A stretch of 64,000 nt of DNA from positions 24,868 to 88,867 of the forward strand of contig CANFCG010000007.1 in NCBI GenBank assembly GCA_947445115.1. Reading direction: 5' to 3'. The notes beneath the pieces were generated by a model, which was not told the origin of the DNA, searched no databases, and saw only the letters and a list, made by a program, of their open reading frames with translations. The position numbers were made by a program, and so were the translations under genes. This DNA is from Comamonadaceae bacterium. GTDB taxonomy: Bacteria > Pseudomonadota > Gammaproteobacteria > Burkholderiales > Burkholderiaceae_C. Below, piece after piece: positions 1 through 7,537 of this stretch (position 1 is the stretch's first letter; every line of letters starts with the position of its first letter).

Positions 1-2
1 AT

Positions 3-323
3 TGGTTTGACGCTAAGGCTTGGTGTGCATGGGCTGGCCGAAGGTTACCCACGGAAGCTGAGTGGGAATGCGCCGCCCTATCACGTCCCGATTTTCACTG
101 GGGCGAGGTGTGGGAGTGGACAGCCAACACATTTGAGCCCTACCCAAACTTTGTGCCGCACGCCTACGCAGACTACTCCGCGCCGTGGTTTGGCACGCGC
201 CAAGTCTTACGCGGTGCGGCCGCTGGCGCAACGTCACCGCGCATGGTGCATCCCAAATATCGCAATTTTTTTACACCCGAGCGCACGGATATTTTTGCGG
301 GATTTAGAAGCTGTGCGATTTAA
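3..323 (+). CDS. C-terminal part of an EgtB/SenA-family sulfoxide (or selenoxide) synthase, cut by the window edge
   Basis: The reading frame is open from base 3 to a TAA at 321-323 and gives about 106 residues with no start in the window. It carries the end of a formylglycine-generating-enzyme (SUMF1/FGE-sulfatase) fold: LPTEAEWE near the start, then VWEWTAN, then VLRG and [11 protein letters not shown]. EgtB joins hercynine to a sulfur donor in ergothioneine synthesis; the related SenA makes the selenium analogue. EgtB proteins usually end in FSGIRLAR, whereas this one ends FAGFRSCAI, and the usual LRGGS is LRGAA. I recall SenA-like proteins ending this way, but cannot verify it. It converges on egtD, with stop codons overlapping in TTTAAA, which supports a shared pathway. 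Family is fairly sure; EgtB versus SenA is open. Confidence 0.7.
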   Translation, partial: WFDAKAWCAWAGRRLPTEAEWECAALSRPDFHWGEVWEWTANTFEPYPNFVPHAYADYSAPWFGTRQVLRGAAAGATSPRMVHPKYRNFFTPERTDIFAGFRSCAI

Positions 324-1294
324 ATGGCCGCCCACATCACAGCAAATTTTTGCTCTACGTCCGTCCAAACTATTGGCTTTGCAAAGCCTGCGTTTTGTAA
401 CAAATCACCAAAGCCATCCACCGTCCATTTGTACGAATTTTCTGTATGGATGCGCTCGCCTTTGGCAAACGAACGTTGTGTTGTGGCTTCGCCATAGACA
501 GACCAGCGCAAAGCCACATCCCGCTTGGCCTGCAAGTGCATTTCGATGCGCGCGAGTTGCTCGTTATAAAGCGCCACGTGCAACCAATCTTTGATATGAA
601 AGTCGCCGCCAATCAGCCGATTGATGTGAACCAGCATATTGCGATTGAACGCCGCCGTCACGCCCAGCGCATCGTCGTAAGCAACTTCTAATTCCGCCTT
701 GCCTTTGACCAAATCGACGCCAATGAGCAAACCGCCTTGCTCGGAACATACGGCGCGAATGCGTTGCAAAAATGCGAGCGCCTCATCGGGCGTAAAGTTA
801 CCGATGCTGGAGCCTGGGTAGAAAAAAACACGCGGCGTCATGCCCTCCAGCGCTTCTTTGGGCAGTGCCAGCGATTCGGCAAAGTCCATGCCCACGCCGA
901 TCATGTCCAAGTCAGGGTGTTGATACTGCAAACGCGTCATCGCATCCTTTAAGAAATCTACCGAAATATCAACCGCCACATAACGCGACGGCCCTAGCGC
1001 CCCAAACAAGCGCGCCGCCTTTTGGCAATTTCCCGCGCCAAGGTCAACAAGCGTAGCGCCTTGTGGAATATGACCTGCCATTAATTTAGCGTGCTCGGCA
1101 AAGATGGTGGCTTCCGTGCGCGTGGGGTAGTACTCGGGCAGTTCGGTAATGGCCTCAAAGAGTTTGGAGCCGAGTGCGTCGTACAGATATTTGGGCGACG
1201 TGTAGGCCTGGGTTGCTTGCAAACCTTGTAGCAACTCTGTGCGAATTTGGCCGCTATCCTCGTGGTGTAACTGAATGAACTGTGGTGTTTTCAT
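320..1294 (-). CDS. egtD: L-histidine N-alpha-methyltransferase EgtD
   Basis: EgtD trimethylates histidine with S-adenosylmethionine to give hercynine, the precursor of ergothioneine and of selenoneine. The 324-residue protein has the usual length for the family. The N-terminal motif [21 protein letters not shown] is followed by the SAM-binding stretch [11 protein letters not shown] and by [14 protein letters not shown] [16 protein letters not shown]. The ATG at 1294 was chosen; an in-frame TTG lies three codons upstream at 1303. The gene converges on the EgtB/SenA-type gene and is divergent from the binding protein of an ABC importer, with 49 bp between the starts. The assignment is strong. 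Confidence 0.93.
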   Translation of the reverse strand: MKTPQFIQLHHEDSGQIRTELLQGLQATQAYTSPKYLYDALGSKLFEAITELPEYYPTRTEATIFAEHAKLMAGHIPQGATLVDLGAGNCQKAARLFGALGPSRYVAVDISVDFLKDAMTRLQYQHPDLDMIGVGMDFAESLALPKEALEGMTPRVFFYPGSSIGNFTPDEALAFLQRIRAVCSEQGGLLIGVDLVKGKAELEVAYDDALGVTAAFNRNMLVHINRLIGGDFHIKDWLHVALYNEQLARIEMHLQAKRDVALRWSVYGEATTQRSFAKGERIHTENSYKWTVDGFGDLLQNAGFAKPIVWTDVEQKFAVMWAAI

Positions 1295-1343
1295 GTGACT
1301 CAATATACGTGGAAAATAGAAGCTTCATATTTAGGAAATCATT

Positions 1344-2186
1344 ATGTTGAAATTTTTATCTGCACTGCTTCTCGCTCTCTGTGCTTTGAGCGTATCGGCG
1401 CAAGCTGTTTTCAAAATCACCGCGATCCCCGACGAATCGCCCACCGAGCTTGCGCGCAAAGCCGCGCCGTTGGTAAAGTATTTAGAGTCGAAGCTGGGCA
1501 TGAAGGTTGAGTTCACGCCCGTGTCCGACTACGCCGCATCGGTTGAAGCTCTCGCTAACAAGCAAATCGACTTAGCTTGGTTTGGCGGCTTTACCTTTGT
1601 GCAGGCCAATATCCGCTCGGGCGGGAAAATGATTCCACTTGTGCAGCGCGAAGAAGACGAAAAGTTCCGCTCCGTGTTTATCACTAGCGACCCTACGATC
1701 AAAACACTCGCTGACCTCAAAGGCCATACGCTTTCCTTCGGCTCGGCCTCCAGCACCTCGGGGCATTTGATGCCGCGCAAGTTTTTGTTGGATGCAAAAA
1801 TCAATCCTGATACTGACCTCAAGCGCGTCGCATTTTCTGGTGCTCATGATGCGACGATTGCCGCCGTAGCGGCTGGCAAAGTCGATGCAGGTGCACTCAA
1901 TATCTCTGTCTGGGATAAGTTTGTCGCAGACAAAAAAGTGGACACCAGCAAAGTTTTGGTGTTCTACACCACGCCCGCTTACTTTGATTACAACTGGACG
2001 GTTCACGCTGACATGCCCGCCGCCCTGCGCGAGAAGCTCACCAAAGCATTTTTGGATTTGAATGCAGCATCAGCAGAAGGCAAAGTGATCTTGGACTTGC
2101 AACGCGCCACGCGTTTTATTCCAACCAAGGCCGACAACTACAAAGGCATTGAAGCGGCTGGTCGTAGCGCGGGCCTCATTAAATAA
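1344..2186 (+). CDS. Periplasmic binding protein of a PhnD-type ABC importer, probably for an oxyanion (selenate-like group)
   Basis: This 280-residue protein starts with a clear signal peptide (residues 1 to about 20, ending VSAQA) after the ribosome site AGGAA. It belongs to the PhnD-like family: ITAIPDESPTELARKAAPL, then a VEFTPVSDYAASVEAL stretch, the DLAWFGGFTFVQA segment and LKGHTLSFGSASSTSGHLMP. PhnD relatives bind phosphonate, phosphite or other oxyanions. The opening motif resembles the group named putative selenate ABC transporter binding protein in public models, from memory. It is first in a four-gene run with an ATPase and two permeases and sits next to egtD. The substrate is inferred, not shown by the sequence. 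Confidence 0.82.
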   Translation: MLKFLSALLLALCALSVSAQAVFKITAIPDESPTELARKAAPLVKYLESKLGMKVEFTPVSDYAASVEALANKQIDLAWFGGFTFVQANIRSGGKMIPLVQREEDEKFRSVFITSDPTIKTLADLKGHTLSFGSASSTSGHLMPRKFLLDAKINPDTDLKRVAFSGAHDATIAAVAAGKVDAGALNISVWDKFVADKKVDTSKVLVFYTTPAYFDYNWTVHADMPAALREKLTKAFLDLNAASAEGKVILDLQRATRFIPTKADNYKGIEAAGRSAGLIK

Positions 2187-2203
2187 GCCAATAAGCTAAA
2201 CGC

Positions 2204-2968
2204 ATGAAGATTGAACTGCTAGCCGCAGCGGGCAGGCATCCCGCCGCAGCCCCAGCCAGCTTGGCTTTGCAGCCGATCACGCTTTGCATAGAAACAGGCG
2301 AGCATGTCGCGGTCATTGGTCCTTCGGGTGCGGGCAAGACGACACTTTTGCATCTGATGGCGTGTGCCTTAACCCCAGCAGCAGGCTCATTGAAATTAAA
2401 CACGCGTGATCCTTGGGCACTTTCAAAATCAGCACTACAACAGCTACGTGGCGATCTTTTCCTTGCCCCACAAGTACCGCCCCTGCCGCCGCGTCAACGC
2501 GTCGTCACCAGCGTACTGGCAGGGCAATTACCGCAGATGGGATTTTGGACAAGTCTGCGCAGTTTGTTTTATCCAGTCGATATTCCAGCGGCGCAGCGTG
2601 CACTCGCGCAATTTGATTTAGCCGATAAACTATTTGAACGCGTCGATAGGCTATCGGGCGGCGAGCGCCAGCGGGTCGGGCTTGCAAGAGGATTGGTATC
2701 TCATAGCAAGCTATGGCTGATTGACGAGCCACTGTCCGCACTTGACCCAGCGCGTGCTATTCAAGCCATCGAGACTTTGACAGGCAACGCAAGGGCACGC
2801 GGCATCACCTTGGTCGCAACGCTACATCATGTGCAGATGGCGCTAGCGCATTTCCCGCGCATCATCGGGCTTAAAAATGGCGAGTTGGCGTTTGATTTGC
2901 CGACCGCCCTAGTCACGCCAGAACGCCTCAAAGATTTGTATGCTCAGCATCTTGATGAGCTCACCTAA
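2204..2968 (+). CDS. ABC importer ATPase, PhnC-like
   Basis: The 254-residue protein is the ATP-hydrolysing subunit for the importer encoded around it. Walker A is GPSGAGKT at residues 39-46, the ABC signature LSGGERQ at 150-156 and Walker B WLIDEP at 171-176, followed by LSALDP and a switch histidine in LVATLHHVQMAL. The arrangement binding protein, ATPase, permease, permease matches phosphonate-type systems. The gene follows the binding protein by 17 bp and overlaps the next start by 14 bp, so the genes are very likely one transcript and translationally coupled. Confidence 0.88.
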   Translation: MKIELLAAAGRHPAAAPASLALQPITLCIETGEHVAVIGPSGAGKTTLLHLMACALTPAAGSLKLNTRDPWALSKSALQQLRGDLFLAPQVPPLPPRQRVVTSVLAGQLPQMGFWTSLRSLFYPVDIPAAQRALAQFDLADKLFERVDRLSGGERQRVGLARGLVSHSKLWLIDEPLSALDPARAIQAIETLTGNARARGITLVATLHHVQMALAHFPRIIGLKNGELAFDLPTALVTPERLKDLYAQHLDELT

Positions 2969-3803
2969 CCGCAATCGGAGCGATGCGTTCGCATCCGTGC
3001 GTGACCCGGCATTCTTGGGTCGTGTCTTTTGGATCGCCGTCGCCGCCGTGTTGCTTTGGCCGATGCTGGTGTTGACGGAGTTCAAAGCTTGGACACTTTT
3101 TTCCACCGAAAGTTTGAAGCCTACATTAAAATTTTTAGCTGATTTTTTTCCACCTAAATTAGAGCCTGAGTTTTTGCTGATGGTGGCACGCGAGACTTGG
3201 CGCACGGTAGCCATGGCAACGGCGGGTATTGCACTCGCACTCATTTTTGCGATTCCACTCTCGCTAGTGACCGCGCGCGCGCTATCTGTGAGTAGCCTCG
3301 CAGGCCATATGGGATATGGTTCTGCCATGGTACGAACCGCTGTGCGCTGGCTCTTGATTGTGCTGCGCAGCGTACCCGAGCTCATTTGGGCGCTGGTCTT
3401 TGTGCGCGTCGTCGGGCTTGGTCCCACGGCTGGCGTGTTGGCAATTGCCTTGACGTACACAGGCATGCTGGGCAAGGTGTACTTTGAGATTTTGGAATCC
3501 AGCGATCCTGCCGTCACGCACAGTTTGCTGCGCAATGGCACAGGGCGTTTGCAAGCGTTTTTTTATGGCTTGCTCCCGCAAAGCGCGGCGGAGTTGACCA
3601 GCTACACCGTGTACCGCTGGGAGTGCGCCATCCGCTCGTCCGCCGTGCTGGGCTTTGTGGGCGCGGGTGGACTCGGACAGCAAATGGACGCCTCGATGAA
3701 AATGTTTAATGGCGCCGAAGTCAGCACCATGCTCATGGTTTTTTTCTTTCTTGTTTGGCTCGCAGACCAAACCAGTCAGGCCTTGCGCAAGGCATTGTCA
3801 TGA
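2955..3803 (+). CDS. ABC importer permease, PhnE-like (first copy)
   Basis: This is an inner-membrane permease of 282 residues with about six hydrophobic segments. The permease interaction loop includes RSVPELIWALVFVRVVGLGP, and the C-terminal part has YRWECAIRSSAVLGFVGAGGLG, typical of PhnE proteins. The ATG at 2955 is preferred because it overlaps the ATPase stop by only 14 bp; a start five codons earlier is also open. It shares an ATGA overlap with the second permease. Two separate PhnE-like genes imply a heterodimeric channel, as in several phosphonate/oxyanion systems. Confidence 0.86.
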   Translation: MSSPNRNRSDAFASVRDPAFLGRVFWIAVAAVLLWPMLVLTEFKAWTLFSTESLKPTLKFLADFFPPKLEPEFLLMVARETWRTVAMATAGIALALIFAIPLSLVTARALSVSSLAGHMGYGSAMVRTAVRWLLIVLRSVPELIWALVFVRVVGLGPTAGVLAIALTYTGMLGKVYFEILESSDPAVTHSLLRNGTGRLQAFFYGLLPQSAAELTSYTVYRWECAIRSSAVLGFVGAGGLGQQMDASMKMFNGAEVSTMLMVFFFLVWLADQTSQALRKALS

Positions 3804-4504
3804 AGATTATTTTTATCATCGCGGCTCTGGTCATTGCTAGTTTTTGGTCACTCGATTTGCAGTGGGCGCAGTTTGCATCCAGCACGGCCATGCAAAAAAT
3901 GGGGCGCTTTGTACTTGAGCTGCTTGCGCCAAATTTTGAAGCTGTATTTTTACAAAAGCTGTGGTGGGCAACGTTAGAGACGCTGGCCATGTCGGCGCTG
4001 GGCACCGTGTTAGCCGTTGTTTTTGGTTTAATGATTGTGCGCTTGCGATTTGTGGCCAACGTACTGCGCAGCATCCCCGAGCTGATATGGGTAACCCTGC
4101 TATTGATTGCGGCGGGGCTAGGGCCTATGGCTGGCACGCTGGCGCTGGCGCTGCATACCAGCGGTGTGCTCGGACGCTTGTTTGCTGAAGCGATAGAGAA
4201 CGCGGAAGCCTCGCCCGCGATGGCTTTGCGGACGAACGGCGTGAGTGAGGCCAAGATTTTTTGCTACGCGACCTTACCGCAAATCATGCCGCAATTAGTC
4301 AGCTACACGCTTTACCGCTGGGAAAACAATATCCGCGCAGCCGCTGTGTTGGGTGTAGTGGGAGCAGGAGGACTGGGCGCGATGCTGTCGTACCACATGA
4401 GTCTGTTTCAAATGGCAGAGACCAGCTCCGTGCTCTTGGCGATGCTGGCGTTGGTCGTGTTGGTCGATACGCTCAGTTACTTAATTCGGCGCGTGCTCGG
4501 TTAA
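3800..4504 (+). CDS. ABC importer permease, PhnE-like (second copy)
   Basis: The 234-residue inner-membrane permease is shorter than its upstream partner and starts at an ATG that overlaps the previous stop in ATGA. It repeats the same family signatures: LRSIPELIWVTLLLIAAGLGP and YRWENNIRAAAVLGVVGAGGLGA. The two permeases are clear paralogues in tandem. The last 32 bp overlap the end of a convergent gene on the other strand, leaving no room for a conventional terminator between them. Confidence 0.86.
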   Translation: MKIIFIIAALVIASFWSLDLQWAQFASSTAMQKMGRFVLELLAPNFEAVFLQKLWWATLETLAMSALGTVLAVVFGLMIVRLRFVANVLRSIPELIWVTLLLIAAGLGPMAGTLALALHTSGVLGRLFAEAIENAEASPAMALRTNGVSEAKIFCYATLPQIMPQLVSYTLYRWENNIRAAAVLGVVGAGGLGAMLSYHMSLFQMAETSSVLLAMLALVVLVDTLSYLIRRVLG

Positions 4505-5096
4505 AAAACCAAACGGTCAATTTGCGCAGCAGCAAGGGCATCAATCCTGCTATCAGCAACGAGATCAGCAGCAGAGGACTTGCAATATCAGACATCGATT
4601 TGAGTGCCGCCAGCTGCGTACCTGCATTCACGTACACCATCGTTAAAGCCAGCATCCCAAGCTGGCTCACCCAATAAAAAGTGAAGGCGCGAATCTGAGT
4701 CAAACCCATCAGCAAATTGACGATGAAAAATGGCACGACAGGTGTCAACCGCAGCGCAAATAAATAAAAAGCACCGTCTTTTTTAATACCTTGGTGAATC
4801 ACCTCCATGCGCGCACCAAACCTGCGCAAGACGATGCCGGATAGTGCGTAGCGGGAAACGAGCATGGCAAGCGTGGCGCCAAGACTGGAGGCAAACGATA
4901 CCAAGAGCACGCCATGCCAAAACCCAAAAAGAGAACCCGCAAGCAAAGTGAGCAAGGTCGCTAAAGGCAAAGACGCCGCCGTCACCAGCACATATGCCGC
5001 AAAAAATGTTACGGCAAAAGGCAAGGGGGTTTGTGCAAACGCCTCGGCCAATTGCGTGTAATGCGATTGAATGTAACTAAGGTCTAAGCCAAACAT
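4473..5096 (-). CDS. TVP38/TMEM64-family (DedA-like) membrane protein
   Basis: This is a multi-pass inner-membrane protein of 207 residues. It has the VTT-domain pattern: a reentrant region around LPLATLLTLLAGSLFGFWHG, then SSLGATLAMLVSRY, and FYLFALRLTPVVPFFIVNLLMGLT, where the R-x-x-P motif is conserved. Such proteins are related to DedA and VTT scramblases; bacterial roles are poorly defined. The ATG at 5096 lies one base after the stop of the upstream gene; in-frame ATGs at 5108 and 5129 would extend the protein into that gene. It probably shares a transcript with the TauE-like gene. Confidence 0.8.
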   Translation of the reverse strand: MFGLDLSYIQSHYTQLAEAFAQTPLPFAVTFFAAYVLVTAASLPLATLLTLLAGSLFGFWHGVLLVSFASSLGATLAMLVSRYALSGIVLRRFGARMEVIHQGIKKDGAFYLFALRLTPVVPFFIVNLLMGLTQIRAFTFYWVSQLGMLALTMVYVNAGTQLAALKSMSDIASPLLLISLLIAGLMPLLLRKLTVWFFNRARAELSN

Positions 5097-5097
5097 G

Positions 5098-5844
5098 TCA
5101 AAAAGCATCCCACAAGAGTTTGCTGCCACTTAAAAACATGCCGGCATAGACCAGTCGGTAAAACATCACAGCATTAATTTTCCGTGCTAAATGTTGCCCC
5201 ACCCAAACCCCCAAACCTGCAAAAGGCATGAGCAACATCGATGTCCAAAAGTTACGCATATCCAAGATGCCCAAATAGGCATAAGGTAGCCATTTCGCCA
5301 TATTGATAAAGAAAAAGAAATAGGCTGCCGTTGCTGCAAACACCACCGGTTTCATTTTGAGCGGAATAGCGTAGGCATTGAAAGGCGGCGCACCCGCATG
5401 GGAGATCGTGCTGGTAAAACCCGAGGTCGTGATCAGTAGGGCGCCCAGCCACTTGGGTGGTGGCGCATTATCGGCTTTGGGCTTGACGAGTAATTGCTGT
5501 GCCAAAAAAAGCAAAGTAAATACGCCCACGCAACCCGCCACCATATGCGGCGACATCAGCTTAAAGAGTAGCGTGCCAATGCCAATGCCAAGCATCCCAA
5601 ACGGCAATATGAACTTCAGCATTTTTTTATCGTAGTCGCGTCTAAAGACGCGCAGACCAATCACATCGGCCAGTAAAAGCAAGGGCATCATGATGGCTGC
5701 CGCTTGCGGCACCGTAATCGTGAGCGCCATAAACGGGACCGCTAACGTGCCAAGCCCTCCGCCAAAGCCACTCTTGCCAAGCCCCATCAAAATGGCGGCG
5801 GGAATAGCCGCTGCGTAAAACCAAGGGTCTGGAATGATGTTCAT
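5098..5844 (-). CDS. TauE/SafE (TSUP) family membrane permease
   Basis: The 248-residue protein is very hydrophobic and carries the duplicated TSUP/DUF81 motifs: GLGKSGFGGGLGTLAVPFMAL in the first half and SGFTSTISHAGAPPFNAYAIP in the second. The family exports or imports small organosulfur or sulfite-type anions, and the substrate cannot be told here. It sits directly upstream of the TVP38 gene with one base between stop and start. A second, distant TSUP gene lies at 61852. Confidence 0.84.
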   Translation of the reverse strand: MNIIPDPWFYAAAIPAAILMGLGKSGFGGGLGTLAVPFMALTITVPQAAAIMMPLLLLADVIGLRVFRRDYDKKMLKFILPFGMLGIGIGTLLFKLMSPHMVAGCVGVFTLLFLAQQLLVKPKADNAPPPKWLGALLITTSGFTSTISHAGAPPFNAYAIPLKMKPVVFAATAAYFFFFINMAKWLPYAYLGILDMRNFWTSMLLMPFAGLGVWVGQHLARKINAVMFYRLVYAGMFLSGSKLLWDAF

Positions 5845-5861
5845 ACGTTTTATGCGTTCCT

Positions 5862-6647
5862 TTATGGAATATCCACGCCGCCCATGCGCGCCTGCACTGT
5901 GCCGGCTTGATGCTGCAAGTACGCAGACGAGCTAAACCTAGGCTCAAAGTATTTTGGACGCGGCAACATCACTGCCAAGAGCGATGCTTGAGACGCATCT
6001 AACTTGGCCGCACTTTTTCGGAAGTAGCGCTGCGACGCGGCTTCTGCGCCAAACACGCCCTCGCCCCACTCAACGTGGTTGAGGTAAATCTCATAAATGC
6101 GCTCTTTGGAAAGTACCGCCTCCAGCATCACGACAAGCACGTATTCTTGCGCCTTGCGAAGATAGGTTCGTTCGCCGCTTAAAAATAAATTTTTGGCAAG
6201 CTGCTGCGTAATCGTAGAGCCGCCCACCGTCTTTGGAGGGCGGGCGAGCTTAGCAGATGCCACGCTCTTTTTCGCAAACAAGCTGACTTTCGGTTTATTT
6301 TTTTCAGCGATTTTTTCTGCGCGTTGATTTTTATCCCATGCCTTTTCAATCGCACCCCAATCCACGCCATCGTGGTCGGTAAAGGTTGCGTCCTCAGACG
6401 CAATAATGGCGCGCTTCAAGTTCACACTGATGCGCTCATAAGGCATCCATGTTTGCCGCCAAGCAAAGCGCCACGGCTCTTGCTTCGTGGTTGCCACGAT
6501 GTAGATATTGCTGCGCTCAAAGCTGGTGGACTCGGGCGCTATCCAGCGCATCATCACAATACGGCATAGAAAAAATAGTTGTAACGCCATCACCGCGACA
6601 AGGCAAAGTAGCCCTAGCCGTATGAGTTTTTTTGAGAGTGCATTCAT
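5862..6647 (-). CDS. mtgA: Monofunctional biosynthetic peptidoglycan transglycosylase MtgA
   Basis: MtgA polymerises lipid II into glycan strands at the inner membrane without a transpeptidase domain. The 261-residue protein has one N-terminal membrane anchor (about residues 9-30) and a GT51 domain with the catalytic glutamate in IIASEDATF (E85), then GGSTITQQLAKNLFLSGERT and LNHVEWGEGVFGAEAASQRYF. Between the two motifs lies an unusual lysine-rich stretch (about 105-139) longer than in standard MtgA. It overlaps the TonB-like gene by 4 bp in one minus-strand run. In related genomes aroE usually lies between these two genes; it is absent here. Confidence 0.92.
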   Translation of the reverse strand: MNALSKKLIRLGLLCLVAVMALQLFFLCRIVMMRWIAPESTSFERSNIYIVATTKQEPWRFAWRQTWMPYERISVNLKRAIIASEDATFTDHDGVDWGAIEKAWDKNQRAEKIAEKNKPKVSLFAKKSVASAKLARPPKTVGGSTITQQLAKNLFLSGERTYLRKAQEYVLVVMLEAVLSKERIYEIYLNHVEWGEGVFGAEAASQRYFRKSAAKLDASQASLLAVMLPRPKYFEPRFSSSAYLQHQAGTVQARMGGVDIP

Positions 6648-7537
6648 TGCGCGGAAACCTTCGCCTCTAGCACTTGGTCTTTCGTGAACTGAAAGCGCGA
6701 GACCACGACCAATTGATCGGCCGAGCGGCGCATGGCCGTTGAGAACTCGCCATACGGCGCGGCTTGCTGCACGATGGCTTTGGCACGTGCATCCAGCATT
6801 TTGTCGCCCGAGCCGCCGCCAGAAATTTCTAAATTAAGAATGCGTCCGTCAAAGTTCACCGTTATCAGCATCGTGAGTTCACCGTATAACTTTCGTCCTG
6901 CAGCGGTGGGGAAGTTATCCGTCCCGCGCCGCTCAATTTTGCGCCTGAGCTCGTCATAGTACAGCGCGTATGCTTCCATCCGCGTGGCTGGACTGATGTA
7001 GCGTTTTTTGGGTTTGGCGTTTTCTGTGTTAATGCGCCGCTCAATCGCGCCAAGCAGCTTCATCAATTGCAGTCGCTTTTTTTCTCTCTCCACACGTTCT
7101 GTTTTGTTGACGACCTTGGGGTCGGGTTTTGGCAAATGCGCCACTTGATCTTTGATGTTTGACAAAAGCAGCATTTGCTGCGCTTGCAATTGCTCGACCT
7201 GCGCCTCTACTTGTTCAGCGCCCGTCCCCATATCCGTCAACTGGCTACTGGGCATGGGCGAGCTTGCCAAACCACTGATGGCATCGCCACCGCCATTTAA
7301 GCGGTACTGTGCAATCGCCTGTGCTTGCGCGCCGAGGTCCTCTAATGTTTCGCTGGATTTGGCGTTCACCAAAATCACTTCAAGCGGCGTGTCTTTAAAC
7401 ACGCGGTTAAAGCCCTCAGGGTCAACAAACCGTACCGTGATGAGCAGCACATGCACAAGCGCAGACAACCCAAGCGCCACTTGCAGCGTGGATAGCTTAG
7501 CGTAGAACGTTTTAAGTCGCAGCCACATTTTCTTCAT
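6644..7537 (-). CDS. TonB-like energy transducer or TonB C-terminal-domain protein
   Basis: The 297-residue protein has an N-terminal membrane helix (about residues 17-35), a charged and glutamine-rich middle likely to form a coiled coil (EQVEAQVEQLQAQQ), and a C-terminal TonB-type domain with GELTMLITVNFDGRILNLEI. TonB proteins pass proton-motive energy to outer-membrane receptors. The middle lacks the long proline-rich spacer of classical TonB, so the protein may be a TolA-like or otherwise specialised member. ATG at 7537 overlaps the end of the upstream ribonuclease gene by 26 bp. Confidence 0.72.
   Translation of the reverse strand: MKKMWLRLKTFYAKLSTLQVALGLSALVHVLLITVRFVDPEGFNRVFKDTPLEVILVNAKSSETLEDLGAQAQAIAQYRLNGGGDAISGLASSPMPSSQLTDMGTGAEQVEAQVEQLQAQQMLLLSNIKDQVAHLPKPDPKVVNKTERVEREKKRLQLMKLLGAIERRINTENAKPKKRYISPATRMEAYALYYDELRRKIERRGTDNFPTAAGRKLYGELTMLITVNFDGRILNLEISGGGSGDKMLDARAKAIVQQAAPYGEFSTAMRRSADQLVVVSRFQFTKDQVLEAKVSAQ

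Noticed and set aside
3..323. EgtB/SenA-type frame as a pseudogene fragment
   Set aside because: The frame is open to the window's edge and its 3' end is intact, so it is cut by the window, not broken.
2909..3541. 210-residue open frame on the minus strand
   Set aside because: Antisense to the first permease gene; no homology signature and no ribosome site.
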